Positions 9,793 through 18,541 of a stretch of DNA of 64,000 nucleotides are shown piece by piece (position 1 is the first letter of the stretch; the number at the start of each line of letters is the position of its first letter). The position numbers were made by a program, and so were the translations under genes. The stretch lies in the NCBI GenBank assembly GCA_016792845.1, contig JAEUKH010000020.1, positions 107,722 through 171,721 on the forward strand, given 5' to 3'. The notes beneath the pieces were generated by a model that was not told where the DNA came from, ran no database searches, and worked only from the letters and a program-made list of their open reading frames with translations. This DNA is from Myxococcales bacterium. GTDB lineage: Bacteria > Myxococcota_A > Polyangia > Polyangiales > Ga0077539.

Positions 9793-9807
9793 CGAAGTGC
9801 CGCGACG

Positions 9808-10554
9808 CTAGCAGACTCCCGCAGACCGTACGAGACTCTCTCGACGCGCCCGCACCCGCGCCCCGAGCACCCCGAGCACCCGCCAGCCCGCCACCGCCGA
9901 GACCGCGGTCAGCAGCTCGGCGGCCATCGTCAGCGCCGTCGCCATCATCAAGCCAGAGGCCGAGTCGCCGTTGCCCTCGAAGGGCAGCGCCGCCACCGCG
10001 AGGAGCCGGCTCATCACCCAGAAGCTCCACCAGAGCGCCACCGGGGCCGCCCCGGGGTCACCCCGCGATGCGCCCCGGTCGAGGCTCGCGCTGCGGTAGT
10101 GCCCCTCGGCCTCGGGCGCCACGCCCGCCCGCTCTGGGGTGGCCCTCAAGCCCTCAAGCAAGGCCCCCATCACCTGCGCGGGCCGCACGAGGTTCACCCC
10201 GGGGATCACCCACGCCAACACCGCCGACGCCGCCGACGGCAAGCGACCCCGCACCGCGAGCGCGTCACGGGCGCCGAGCGCCCGCACAAAGAGCAGCATC
10301 CAGCAGAGCCCGACGACACCCGCGACGCCGAGCCCCACCGCGTTGCCCGCCGCGATGGCCCGGTCGGTGAGGTCGCTCAGCCCGACCTCGACCGCGTTGC
10401 CCTCGGTGATCTGCCGAAGCGCGCGCAGCGAGACCCCGAGGAGCCCCGCGCGCCCGAGCGCCACCAGGCCCATCAGCGCCGTCGCGCCGCGCGCGAGCAT
10501 CACCGCCCGCCCGACCCGCGTCGCCGCCTCGGTCGCGCCCACCCCCGCGCTCAT
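9808..10554 (-). CDS. DUF4328-type integral membrane protein
   Basis: The 248-aa protein has about five hydrophobic helices. Two family-like signatures are visible: AWVIPGVNLVRPAQVM in the middle and ALWWSFWVMSRLL in the third quarter, with a helix pair GLCWMLLFVRAL and AELLTAVSAVAGWRVLGVL. The function of DUF4328 proteins is unknown. The ATG at 10554 overlaps the stop of the upstream gene (ATGA), so the two are translationally coupled. It ends 15 bp before the E1 alpha start on the same strand. Confidence 0.75.
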   Translation of the reverse strand: MSAGVGATEAATRVGRAVMLARGATALMGLVALGRAGLLGVSLRALRQITEGNAVEVGLSDLTDRAIAAGNAVGLGVAGVVGLCWMLLFVRALGARDALAVRGRLPSAASAVLAWVIPGVNLVRPAQVMGALLEGLRATPERAGVAPEAEGHYRSASLDRGASRGDPGAAPVALWWSFWVMSRLLAVAALPFEGNGDSASGLMMATALTMAAELLTAVSAVAGWRVLGVLGARVRARRESLVRSAGVC

Positions 10555-12167
10555 CGCGACCTCCGCCCGTCGGCCCGGGCCCGCCACACGAAGGGCCGCA
10601 CGTTGGTGGCCTCGGTCCACCCGCGCGCGACGTCGTGAGGGCCCGTACGCGGCTGCGTGAGGCCGCCCACCACGCCCTCAAGGCACTGCGCCCCGGTGGG
10701 GTCGACGCGCACCGCGAGGGCCGTCACCGTGGGCTCGAACTCGACCCCGTCGACCCGCGCGCGGAGGCCCACGTGCCGCGGGCGGTAGAGCCACACAGCA
10801 TCCCAGCGGGCGCTGCCGCCGGGGCAATCGGGGTGCGCCACCCAACCGGTCTCGGCGCCCTCGCCCGACACCGCGCCGTCGACCACGGGCACCCGCGCGG
10901 GCCCCGGTGCGGCGTCAGACCAAGGCACAAAGCTCGCGTGGAGCGGCGCCCCCGCGACGCCCTCTCGGGTCACGATGTACATGCCCTCGACACCCCCGAA
11001 GCGCGCGAAGCCGACGTGGCGCTCGTTGCCGCGGCCCACCCACACCCGCGTCGCCCGCGGACGGCCCGCGGCGTCGAGGCGCTGACCCATCCAGAGGTCG
11101 ACGGGGCCGAAATTGTTGCTGAGACCCTCGGTGGGGGCCATCCATTCGTAGCCGTCGCCGCTGCGCCGCATGATCGCACCCGGCGGGAGGTGACCGATCG
11201 CCACCGGCCGCGCAGCCGCCGCAGGCCCGCCGTTCGCGACCGGGGCCACCGGCGCGAGCCCCTGCCAGTCGCGCAGGTCGAACACCCGACGGAGCCCCTC
11301 GCCAAAGTCTAAGAGCGCGTGACTCCTAGGGTTTTTATCGGTCGCTCGCGGCGCCTCGGGGCGCCCCGGGGCGGTGGGCGCGGGGGCGCCTCGGGCCGAG
11401 ACCTCGGGCCGCGAGAGGGGCAGGGCGATCACCTCGGCGCGGGTGTCGATGGCCGGGGCGGGGGGCCACGCGGCCGATTCGAGCTTGTCGTCGGCGTCGA
11501 GTCTGAAGACCCCGTCGAGCGAGGTGATGAGCACCCCTGAGAGGGTCGCTCGCAGCGCCCAGGCCGCCCCGAGCGGCCGCGCGAGGCGGAGCCAGTGTTG
11601 GCCCGCGTCGTGGGTGCTGAGCACCGCGCCGCCTTCGAGCACCGCCACGCCCCGGAGCGACGAGCGAAACACCACGTCGACGACGCGGCCGGGGAGCGAG
11701 AGCGCGCTCGGCGCCGCGCGCCCGTCGGTCGACCAGAGCCCGCCCAAGGCGTCGCGGAGCACCACGCGGCCGCGGCTCCCGGGCACCACCGCGAGGCCCC
11801 GGGGGAGCGACGCGACGGCGGTCAGCGCGTCGAGGAAGCCCGGCGCGCGGTAGAGCCCGCGGTCGGTCACAAAGGCCCAGGCGCCGTCGTCGAGGGGCAC
11901 GGCGGCGCGCACGGGCCCGTCGGTGACCTCGGCGGCGAACTCAGCCCCGGTGGGGCCGTGCCGGAGGCGGTAGCCTTCGAAGACGCGCAGGGTGACGAGC
12001 CCCTCGCGCTCGATCACGCGGGTGTCGAGGAGGCTCACCCCGCGGGTGGTGACCTCGGCCGCCTCGGGGGCCGCCACGAGCCGCGCCACCTTGCCGGTCG
12101 AGGCCGGGCCTTGGGTCGCCCCGAGGAGCGACACCGTCCAACGAAAGAGCCGCCACCAAGGACCCAT
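10551..12167 (-). CDS. Propeller-like protein with Asp-box motif, function unknown
   Basis: The protein has 538 aa from the ATG at 12167; a GTG directly before it at 12170 is an alternative. Residues about 90-250 contain repeating beta units with the Asp-box pattern THDAGQHW and related stretches (LWSTDGRAAPSALSLPG, VFRLDADDKLES), as in BNR/YCF48-type propellers. A Pro/Ala linker and a second part follow, with GDGYEWMAPTEGLSNNFG, VWVGRGNERHVGFARFGG and many Trp residues. No secretion signal is obvious (the N-terminus MGPWWRLFRWTVSLLG is weakly hydrophobic). Its stop overlaps the start of the DUF4328 gene, so the pair likely works together. No enzyme motif was recognised. Confidence 0.7.
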   Translation of the reverse strand: MGPWWRLFRWTVSLLGATQGPASTGKVARLVAAPEAAEVTTRGVSLLDTRVIEREGLVTLRVFEGYRLRHGPTGAEFAAEVTDGPVRAAVPLDDGAWAFVTDRGLYRAPGFLDALTAVASLPRGLAVVPGSRGRVVLRDALGGLWSTDGRAAPSALSLPGRVVDVVFRSSLRGVAVLEGGAVLSTHDAGQHWLRLARPLGAAWALRATLSGVLITSLDGVFRLDADDKLESAAWPPAPAIDTRAEVIALPLSRPEVSARGAPAPTAPGRPEAPRATDKNPRSHALLDFGEGLRRVFDLRDWQGLAPVAPVANGGPAAAARPVAIGHLPPGAIMRRSGDGYEWMAPTEGLSNNFGPVDLWMGQRLDAAGRPRATRVWVGRGNERHVGFARFGGVEGMYIVTREGVAGAPLHASFVPWSDAAPGPARVPVVDGAVSGEGAETGWVAHPDCPGGSARWDAVWLYRPRHVGLRARVDGVEFEPTVTALAVRVDPTGAQCLEGVVGGLTQPRTGPHDVARGWTEATNVRPFVWRARADGRRSR

Positions 12168-12321
12168 CACACCTACCGACCGCGAGCCTAGCCCACCCCG
12201 CTCGGTTCGTCACTGGCACCCGCGACGCTTTGGCGCTAGGGCAGTGGCCGCGGCGGTTCTCGCCCGAGGGCGCCGCGTCTGCCGTCTCGTGGCGGGCGGC
12301 GAGAAAGAAGGTCGAGCGTTG

Positions 12322-13257
12322 ATGCGAGCGGTGCGCGTGGCTGCCTTTGGGAGCCCAGAGATGGCCCAGATCGAGACCGTCGAGCGGCCCGAGGTGGGCG
12401 AAGGCGAGGTGCTGTTGAAGGTCTGCGCGGCGGGGGTCAACCCGGTCGACGCCAAGATCGTCGCGGGGCGCTTGCAAGGGCGGCTCCCGCATCACCTCCC
12501 GTTCACCCCCGGGTGGGACGTCGCGGGGCTCATCGTCGCCCGCGGCCACGCGGCGCGCCGCTTCGACGAGGGCGACCCGGTGTTCGGGTACATCCGCCGC
12601 CCCGCGGTGCGCGACGGCGCGTGGGCCGAGTACGTCTGCGTGCCCGAGTGTTACCTCGCGCGCAAGCCGCCGAGCCTCAGCTTCGCCCAGGCTGCGGCGC
12701 TCCCTTTGGCGGGCCTCACGGCGTACCAGGGCCTCCACGACGTGGGCCGCCTGGCCCGTGGCGAGCGCGTGCTGGTGGTGGGCGCCTCGGGCGGCGTCGG
12801 GGGCTTCGCGTTGCAGCTCGCGCGGGTCGCCGGGGCCCTCTCGGTGGCGGCCATCGCCCGTGACACCAACCACGCCTACGTCCAATCGTTGGGCGCCGGT
12901 GCGGTGTACGACTACCGCCGCGCCGACCTCGCCGACGCGGTGGCGGCTGACACGCCCGAGGGCTTCGACCTGATCTTCGACGCCGTCGGGGGCGACACCG
13001 TGCACCGCGTCGCGGGCGCCCTCCGCGAGGGGGGCCGCGTGGTGACCATTCTTCAGCACGCGCCGATGCCCGAGGGGTGGCGCTATCACTTCGTCGAGCC
13101 CAACGCCCGGCAGCTCGAAATCCTCGGGGCCTACGCCGCGGCGGGGCTGCGGGTCGAGATCAGCCGGCAGTACCGCCTCGAAGACGCGGCCCTCGCCCTC
13201 GGAGACATCACCTCGGGGCACACCCGCGGCAAGTGTGTCTTGTCGCTCCTTGACTGA
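12322..13257 (+). CDS. Zinc-independent quinone oxidoreductase-like MDR enzyme
   Basis: The 311-aa protein belongs to the medium-chain dehydrogenase/reductase superfamily, quinone-oxidoreductase branch. The N-terminal GroES-like domain carries GVNPVDAKIVAGRLQG and FTPGWDVAG, with no catalytic-zinc ligand set. The Rossmann domain has RVLVVGASGGVGGFALQLA (the AxxGxxG NADPH motif) and GFDLIFDAVGGDTVHR. The C-terminal LGDITSGHTRGKCVL motif is typical (GKxVL). It likely reduces quinones or enones with NADPH in the cytoplasm; the substrate is unknown. The ATG at 12322 gives the standard MRAVRV start. It is a single-gene unit whose 3' end faces the Cys-rich lipoprotein gene. Confidence 0.88.
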   Translation: MRAVRVAAFGSPEMAQIETVERPEVGEGEVLLKVCAAGVNPVDAKIVAGRLQGRLPHHLPFTPGWDVAGLIVARGHAARRFDEGDPVFGYIRRPAVRDGAWAEYVCVPECYLARKPPSLSFAQAAALPLAGLTAYQGLHDVGRLARGERVLVVGASGGVGGFALQLARVAGALSVAAIARDTNHAYVQSLGAGAVYDYRRADLADAVAADTPEGFDLIFDAVGGDTVHRVAGALREGGRVVTILQHAPMPEGWRYHFVEPNARQLEILGAYAAAGLRVEISRQYRLEDAALALGDITSGHTRGKCVLSLLD

Positions 13258-13280
13258 GACTTCGCTCGAAAATGCCTTTT

Positions 13281-14786
13281 TTAAGGCGCTTCTCGGCACA
13301 GCGTGACGGTGCGCCCGGGGGCCACGGGCACCACCGTCGGCACACCCGCGGCGCACATCGCGCCCGCGCACGGCGGCTGTTCGGGCTGCCCGCAGCGCGT
13401 GCCGCACTGACGGTCTGCGCAGGCGCTCCCGCTCGGACACCGGTTGCCGCAGGACCCGCAGTTCTCGGGGTCGACCTCGCCGTAGAGGCACTGCCCGTTG
13501 CACAAGAGCCCGCCGCGCGGACACGGCGTCCCCTGACACTGCGGCTGCGCCGGGGCCCCGCAGGCCACGCACTGGTTGGCTACGCAGGCCTGGGTCGCGT
13601 CGCAAGGCCGACCGCACGCCCCGCAGTGGGCCTGGCTGACCTGGAGGTAGGCCTCGCAGCCCGTTTCGACCTGGGCGTCGCAGTCGGCGAAGCCGCCCAC
13701 GCATTGGGCGATTTCGCAGCGCCCCGCGGTGCACGCGAAGGAGGTGTTGTCGGCCCTGCACGCCCTGCCGCAGGCGCCGCAGTGGTTGATGGTGTCGAGC
13801 GCCGTCTCGCAGCCGTTGGTGACCACGCCGTCGCAGTCGCCGGTGCCGGCGTTGCAGCGCGTGCTGAGCCGACAGAGCCCCTCGACACACGCCGCCTCGA
13901 CGTCGGCGCGCGGCGCCGCGCAGCTCGCCCCGCAGCGGCCGCAGTCGGTGCGCGCGGTGCGGAGGTCGACCTCGCAGCCGTTGAGCGGGTCGCCGTCACA
14001 GTCGCCGTAGCCGCTCTGGCAGCGTTCGAGCACGCACTGCCCCTCGGCGCAGCGCATGACGGCGTTCGGCCGCGCGCAGCTCGCCCCGCAGGCGCCGCAG
14101 TGCGACGGGTCAGCCGCGGGGTCGACGCAGCGGCCCGCGCAGACCCGAAGCGGCGCGTCGCAGCCCGGCACGCAGCGCCCGCCGACGCAGCGGGCGTCGC
14201 CCCCGCAGCGGGCGTCGCACCGGCCGCAGTGGTCGACGTGGGCGCTGAGGTCGACGCAGGCCGCGCCGCAGCGGGTGAGGGCGCACGCGGCGACGCAGAG
14301 GCCGCTCTCGCAGGACTCTCCCTCGGCGCAGCGGTGGCCGCAGGTGCCGCAGTGGCGCGGATCGGTGCGGGGGTCGGTGCAGCTCCCGGGGCCGCAGTTG
14401 GTGAGCCCCGCCGCGCAGGGCCGGTCGCACACCGCGGGCCCTCGGTCGCCCTCGACGCGGAGGCAGCGCCCGCCCTCTTCGCTCGGGCAGCGCAGGCCGC
14501 ACCCGCCGCAGTGGGCCGCGTCGGTGATTGCGACGCAGCGCCCGTCGCAGCGCTGCATGTCGGCCCCGCAGGCTCGGCAGACGGCGCCGTCGACGCACCC
14601 GAGCGGCGCCGCGCAGCGCCCCTCGGCCCCCGCGTCGAGACAGCACGCCTGACCCTCTGCGCCGCACCCGGGCGCCGTCGCGGCATCGCGGGGGGCGGTC
14701 AGAAAGACCGGGTTCTGCCCCTCGCAGCCTGCGCCGAGCGCGAGCCCGAGGCCGAGCGCCGCGACGATCGTTCGTAGACGAACCAT
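13281..14786 (-). CDS. Cys-rich repeat lipoprotein
   Basis: The 501-aa protein has a lipoprotein signal (ALGLGLALGAGC) followed by about ten units of roughly 35-45 residues. Each carries the pattern HCG-x-CG-x2-C-x-n-C-x3-C, for example HCGRCDARC, HCGACGRACR, NCGSCGNRCPSG. Interspersed segments such as SGYGDCDGDPLNGCEVDL and GTGDCDGVVTNGCE are a known myxobacterial secreted style, often mislabelled as tryptophan synthase alpha chain in databases. The many cysteines predict disulfide-rich modules on the cell surface. It is the last gene of an operon with the kinase (15869-17353) and the PEGA-like protein, 3 bp after the latter. A role in surface sensing or adhesion is inference. Confidence 0.85.
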   Translation of the reverse strand: MVRLRTIVAALGLGLALGAGCEGQNPVFLTAPRDAATAPGCGAEGQACCLDAGAEGRCAAPLGCVDGAVCRACGADMQRCDGRCVAITDAAHCGGCGLRCPSEEGGRCLRVEGDRGPAVCDRPCAAGLTNCGPGSCTDPRTDPRHCGTCGHRCAEGESCESGLCVAACALTRCGAACVDLSAHVDHCGRCDARCGGDARCVGGRCVPGCDAPLRVCAGRCVDPAADPSHCGACGASCARPNAVMRCAEGQCVLERCQSGYGDCDGDPLNGCEVDLRTARTDCGRCGASCAAPRADVEAACVEGLCRLSTRCNAGTGDCDGVVTNGCETALDTINHCGACGRACRADNTSFACTAGRCEIAQCVGGFADCDAQVETGCEAYLQVSQAHCGACGRPCDATQACVANQCVACGAPAQPQCQGTPCPRGGLLCNGQCLYGEVDPENCGSCGNRCPSGSACADRQCGTRCGQPEQPPCAGAMCAAGVPTVVPVAPGRTVTLCREAP

Positions 14787-14789
14787 CGC

Positions 14790-15872
14790 CTAGAATTCTC
14801 CCGCGAGGCCGAGGCCGAGATCGGCGCGAGGCGGCACAAACAAGCGCACGCGGCGCCGCGCACCCGGCGACGCTTCGGTGGGCGAACGATCGAGGGCCCA
14901 CAAGAGGGCTCCGGCCCCCGCGAGGGCCAGACCGCCGATCGAGAGGGCATAGGCCAGCAGCCGGCGACGGTCGTGGGCGGCGCACATCGCCGCGGCGTCG
15001 CGGGCGTCGGGCTGCTGCGCCAGGGCGGCGGCCTCGCACACCTCGTCGTAGGTGCGCGCGCCGTCGGGGTTGAGGGTCAACGACACCCGGGCCCAAGCGC
15101 CGTAAACGCCCGGCGTGTTGGGGGCCGCGTCGCGCATCGCAGACGCCGCGTCGGCGGTCTCTGCCCAGAAGTACACGCCGAGCCCTGCGACCACCGCGCC
15201 GACGGCCAGTCCCGCGATGCCGACCGCCCGTTGGGCGCGCCCGGCGGTGCGCGCCGTTGGGGGCGAGGCGGGCGCGGGCGTCGGGTCGCGCTCAGGGGCC
15301 GCGGCGGGAGGCTCGGGGGCGAGGTCGAAGCGGCGCACGAGGCGCCCGCCGCCCGCGAGGGTGAGCGTCGCGAGGGCGCGGAGGTGGCCCGGCGCGGTGA
15401 CCTCGATGCGATGGGCGCCCTCGGTGAGAAGGAGCGGCGAGTGGTCGCGCAGAAGACCGCGCGAGACGCCGTCGACGGTGAGGGCGGCGTCGGTGAGGGG
15501 GCAGTCGAGGGTGAGCTCGGCGAGGTGGCCCCCGACGTCGCGGCGGAGCGCTTCGAGCGGACCGCGTCGCGCGTTTACCCACGCGTCGTGCGCGGCCCCG
15601 AGGGCGGCGTCGAGGTGGGCGGCCGCGTCGAGCCAGCGCGCGAGGGCGTGCTCGGCGACGCCCAACTGCGCCGTGACCCGAGGCGTCGGACACCGCGCAT
15701 ACAGGGCCGCGAGCAGCTGCCATCCCTCGTCGTCGCGCCCCCGCTCGCGGAGCTGGAGCGCCCGCTCGATCTCGGCGTTGGCCTGTCCGCACCGCGGCGC
15801 CGCGGGCTGAGCCCAGAGCTGTGACGGCACGAGCCACCAGGCCACAAGCGCGAGGCCCGCCGTGCGCCTCAT
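14790..15872 (-). CDS. TPR/PEGA-like protein with two-helix Cys-loop membrane module
   Basis: The 360-aa protein has a signal peptide (LALVAWWLVPSQLWAQP). An alpha-helical TPR-like part follows (NAEIERALQLRERGRDDEGWQLL, LGVAEHALARWLDAAAHLDAAL), then a PEGA-like beta unit around residues 120-180 (DAALTVDGVSRG, LTEGAHRIEVTAPGH). After a Pro/Ala linker come two membrane helices (AVGIAGLAVGAVVAGLGVYF and AYALSIGGLALAGAGALLWA) enclosing a loop of about 65 residues with two cysteines (DEVCEAA and AAMCAAH). The same module recurs in the 31147 and 33246 genes. Its ATG overlaps the kinase stop (ATGA), so it is coupled to the kinase and probably serves as its membrane or periplasmic partner. The function is inferred. 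Confidence 0.78.
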   Translation of the reverse strand: MRRTAGLALVAWWLVPSQLWAQPAAPRCGQANAEIERALQLRERGRDDEGWQLLAALYARCPTPRVTAQLGVAEHALARWLDAAAHLDAALGAAHDAWVNARRGPLEALRRDVGGHLAELTLDCPLTDAALTVDGVSRGLLRDHSPLLLTEGAHRIEVTAPGHLRALATLTLAGGGRLVRRFDLAPEPPAAAPERDPTPAPASPPTARTAGRAQRAVGIAGLAVGAVVAGLGVYFWAETADAASAMRDAAPNTPGVYGAWARVSLTLNPDGARTYDEVCEAAALAQQPDARDAAAMCAAHDRRRLLAYALSIGGLALAGAGALLWALDRSPTEASPGARRRVRLFVPPRADLGLGLAGEF

Positions 15873-17353
15873 CGGATGATGACAGACCCCGGTCGCAGCA
15901 CCCGAACCCGCGGCCCTGGCGTCGCCGCAGCGGCGGGTGTGGGGCGCTGCGCCGCGGGCGCCGTTCGGGGGCGTTGGGCCACGACCTCCATCGGGGGCGC
16001 CTCAGAGCGATGCAACGCGCGCACAGGGGCCGCCGCGGGCGCTGCGGGCGCCACGGTCGGCGCGGCATCGGGGGTCACCGCGGGGGCGACCGCTTCGGCC
16101 TGCGGCGTCACCGCGGGGGCGACCGGCGCGGCCGGGGGCGGAGGCTGTGGCGGCCGCGCGAGGGCGGCGGGGCGGGTCTCTCGGGCCTGCTGCCGAGACA
16201 GCATTTGCGGCGCGACCACGGCGCCGAGCACCGCGGCCACCACCGCCGCCGCGCCGTACACCGCGAAGACCGTCTTGCGGCCCACCGGGGCCTCGGCCAG
16301 AGGCTGCGGAGGCGCGGCCGAGGGGGCGCTCCGCGAGAGCTCGACGGCGCTCGACGAGAGGGTCGTGAGGGTGCCATCGAGGCTCACCGGCGGCACCGTG
16401 ACCGCCGCGGCGGGGTGCATCGCCGAGGGGGTCGCCGCGACGCCGAGACGCCGACCCCAGAACGACTGAACCTCAGGCGAGGCGAAGGGCAAAAGCGCCG
16501 CCGCGAGCGCGTCGCCGTCGGGGTAGCGCTCGGCCGGGTTGAGCGCCATGCAGCGGGCCACCACCGCGACGAGGGCGGGGGGCGTCATCGGCGCGAGCTT
16601 CGCCAAGGGCGGGCACTCGCCCTGAACGATCGCGTTCATCGTCTCGAAAGACGACTCGCGCTTGAAGGGCACCCGCCCTGTGAGCGCGCGATACATCACC
16701 ACCCCGAGGGCGTACACGTCGCTCTGGCGCACGACGTTGCGGGCGCTCCGAACTTGCTCGGGGGCCATGTAGAGCGGCGTGCCGAGCACCGACGCGGTCG
16801 AGGTCAGACCCTGGGCCTCTTCGCTGTCGTCTTCGATGCGGGCGATGCCAAAATCGAGCACCTTCGGCGTGAGCGTGCCGAGCCGGTCTTGCGCGAGAAA
16901 CAGGTTCGACGGCTTCAAATCGCGGTGAATGACGCCCGCCGCGTGGGCCGCCCCCACCGCCGAGGCCACCGGCACGAGCAGGTCTGCGAGCGGCATCGGC
17001 GACAGCACCCCCTCGCGCACGAGCCGTGTGCTGAGGGGCTCGCCCTGCAAGAGCTCCATCACAAGGTAGACGTAGCCGTCGGCCTCGCCCACGTCGGTGA
17101 TGTCGACGGCGTTGGGGTGCCGGATGCGCGCCGCCGCGACGCCCTCGCGCTCGAAGCGCCGCCGCGATGCGGGGTCGCTCGCGAGGTCTCGCTTGAGCAC
17201 CTTCAAGGCCACGCTGCGCTGAAGGTCGGTCTGAACGGCCTCGTAGACGGCGCCCATGCCCCCGTGGCCGATGCGACGCACGATCTTGTACCGCCCGATC
17301 TGCGGGGGCACCGGATCAATCGCTCGCTCGACCTCTGCTCGAAGGGGCGCCAC
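15869..17353 (-). CDS. Ser/Thr protein kinase, Pkn family, single-pass membrane
   Basis: The 494-aa protein starts at a GTG at 17353. The kinase domain covers about residues 20-290: GHGGMGAVYEA, ALKVLKRD, the HRD loop in VIHRDLKPSNLF, DFG in VLDFGIARIE, and LYMAPEQ. A Pro-rich juxtamembrane stretch and one membrane helix (VFAVYGAAAVVAAVLGAVVAP, about 375-395) follow. The remainder is an Ala/Pro/Val-rich external tail with basic patches and no recognisable sensor fold. All catalytic residues are present, so it should be active. It heads the operon kinase - PEGA-like protein - Cys-rich lipoprotein; the arrangement suggests a signalling unit that phosphorylates or responds to the surface proteins encoded with it. 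Divergent to nothing: the glk gene upstream is codirectional. Confidence 0.93.
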   Translation of the reverse strand: MAPLRAEVERAIDPVPPQIGRYKIVRRIGHGGMGAVYEAVQTDLQRSVALKVLKRDLASDPASRRRFEREGVAAARIRHPNAVDITDVGEADGYVYLVMELLQGEPLSTRLVREGVLSPMPLADLLVPVASAVGAAHAAGVIHRDLKPSNLFLAQDRLGTLTPKVLDFGIARIEDDSEEAQGLTSTASVLGTPLYMAPEQVRSARNVVRQSDVYALGVVMYRALTGRVPFKRESSFETMNAIVQGECPPLAKLAPMTPPALVAVVARCMALNPAERYPDGDALAAALLPFASPEVQSFWGRRLGVAATPSAMHPAAAVTVPPVSLDGTLTTLSSSAVELSRSAPSAAPPQPLAEAPVGRKTVFAVYGAAAVVAAVLGAVVAPQMLSRQQARETRPAALARPPQPPPPAAPVAPAVTPQAEAVAPAVTPDAAPTVAPAAPAAAPVRALHRSEAPPMEVVAQRPRTAPAAQRPTPAAAATPGPRVRVLRPGSVIIR

Positions 17354-17416
17354 AGAACCTCCGCGACCCTAGCACAGCTCGCCCCCGAGAAGGTGCCCTC
17401 AAGCGCCCCGCTTATC

Positions 17417-18400
17417 TTACCCCTGGCGCGCCGCCGCGAGGGCCGCGCCGTAGAGCCCGAGCCGTGTCTCGGTGACCACATGCAGCGGCACCGTCTCGGC
17501 CAAGGCCCGCATGCGACCCTTGTCGCGAAAGGCCGCGAGAAAGCCGCCCCCCGCGAGGCGATCGAGCACCTTGGGAGCGATGCCTCCGGCGACGAAGACG
17601 CCCCCCAGGGCGAGCGCCCGCAGGCCGAGGTTGCCCGCCTCGGCACCGTACGCGTCGAGAAACAGGTCGAGCGCCGCGAGGGCGATGGGGTCGCCGCCCG
17701 CGAGGGCCGCCGCGCTGATCGCCGCTGCGGGGTCGACGTCGGCCAACACGTCGACGCGGGGCGCGACCTTCGGGGGGGCGTCTTCCGAGAGGCTCTCGTA
17801 CGCGGCGACGAGGCCGGCGCCCGAGACGACCCGCTCGACCGACACGCGCCCGTAGCGCGCCCGGAGCCGCTGCCAGAGGCGCATCTGGGCCTCGTCGCGG
17901 GGCGCAAAATCGGTGTGACCGCCTTCGCCCGGCAAGACCCGCCACGCGCCGCCCTCGGGCACAAGCTGCGCCACCCCGAGCCCCGTGCCCGCCCCCAAGA
18001 GCACCCGCGGCCGCCCGCGGTCTTCGCACCCCGCCTGGAGCGTCACGCACTGCCCCGGCCCGAGCGTCTCCAGGCCCAGCGCTGCGGCCTCGAAATCGTT
18101 GAGCAGCGCCGTGGGCCCGAGCCCGAGCCCCCGGGCGAGCGCTTCGGTCTCGAGCACCCACGGGAGGTTGGTGATCGCTGACCGCCCGTCGCGCACGGGC
18201 CCGGCGACCCCGAAGGCGCTCTTCAGACCCGTGACGGGGTGCGACCCGTGAAACGCCCGAACGATCGCCTCAAGGCTCTCGAACCGAGACGATTCGAAGC
18301 GCTGAACGGCGCGAAGCGCGACCCCCGACGCGTCGACGTCGGCGAGCGCGACGAGGGTCTTGGTGCCGCCCACATCGGCGGCCAATACGGTCTCTGCCAT
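17417..18400 (-). CDS. glk: Glucokinase
   Basis: The 327-aa enzyme phosphorylates glucose with ATP to glucose-6-phosphate in the cytoplasm. It matches the proteobacterial glucokinase family: ADVGGTKT near the N-terminus (phosphate-1), ITNLPWVLE and LNDFEAAALG in the sugar-binding region, LLGAGTGLGVAQL (adenosine/phosphate-2), PGEGGHTDFAPRDEAQ (a family-specific signature) and FVAGGIAPKVLDRL near the C-terminus. Length is as expected (about 320). The ATG at 18400 is preferred over an upstream ATG at 18448 because the sheet starts at once with VLAADVGG. It lies 63 bp upstream of the kinase operon on the same strand and is divergent from hisC. Confidence 0.94.
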   Translation of the reverse strand: MAETVLAADVGGTKTLVALADVDASGVALRAVQRFESSRFESLEAIVRAFHGSHPVTGLKSAFGVAGPVRDGRSAITNLPWVLETEALARGLGLGPTALLNDFEAAALGLETLGPGQCVTLQAGCEDRGRPRVLLGAGTGLGVAQLVPEGGAWRVLPGEGGHTDFAPRDEAQMRLWQRLRARYGRVSVERVVSGAGLVAAYESLSEDAPPKVAPRVDVLADVDPAAAISAAALAGGDPIALAALDLFLDAYGAEAGNLGLRALALGGVFVAGGIAPKVLDRLAGGGFLAAFRDKGRMRALAETVPLHVVTETRLGLYGAALAAARQG

Positions 18401-18541
18401 CGGTGCGACCACACTACTCCGAAGCGCCCGAACGGCCCACAGAATCACCGCGAGGGTTGCGCGACGGCCGGGCCTCGCGCGAGGCTCCGGGGTCTCGGCG
18501 CGTGGCCTCGCGGCGCCCTCACGCCCGAGGGGAGCTGTCGG

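Noticed and set aside
13272..14777. A full-length plus-strand open frame opposite the Cys-rich lipoprotein
   Set aside because: It is a shadow frame of the GC-rich repeats; the minus-strand frame has a signal peptide, regular Cys pattern and operon context.
13281..14786. Tryptophan synthase alpha chain, a common automatic label for such proteins
   Set aside because: No TIM-barrel motifs; the protein is a lipoprotein made of Cys-rich units.
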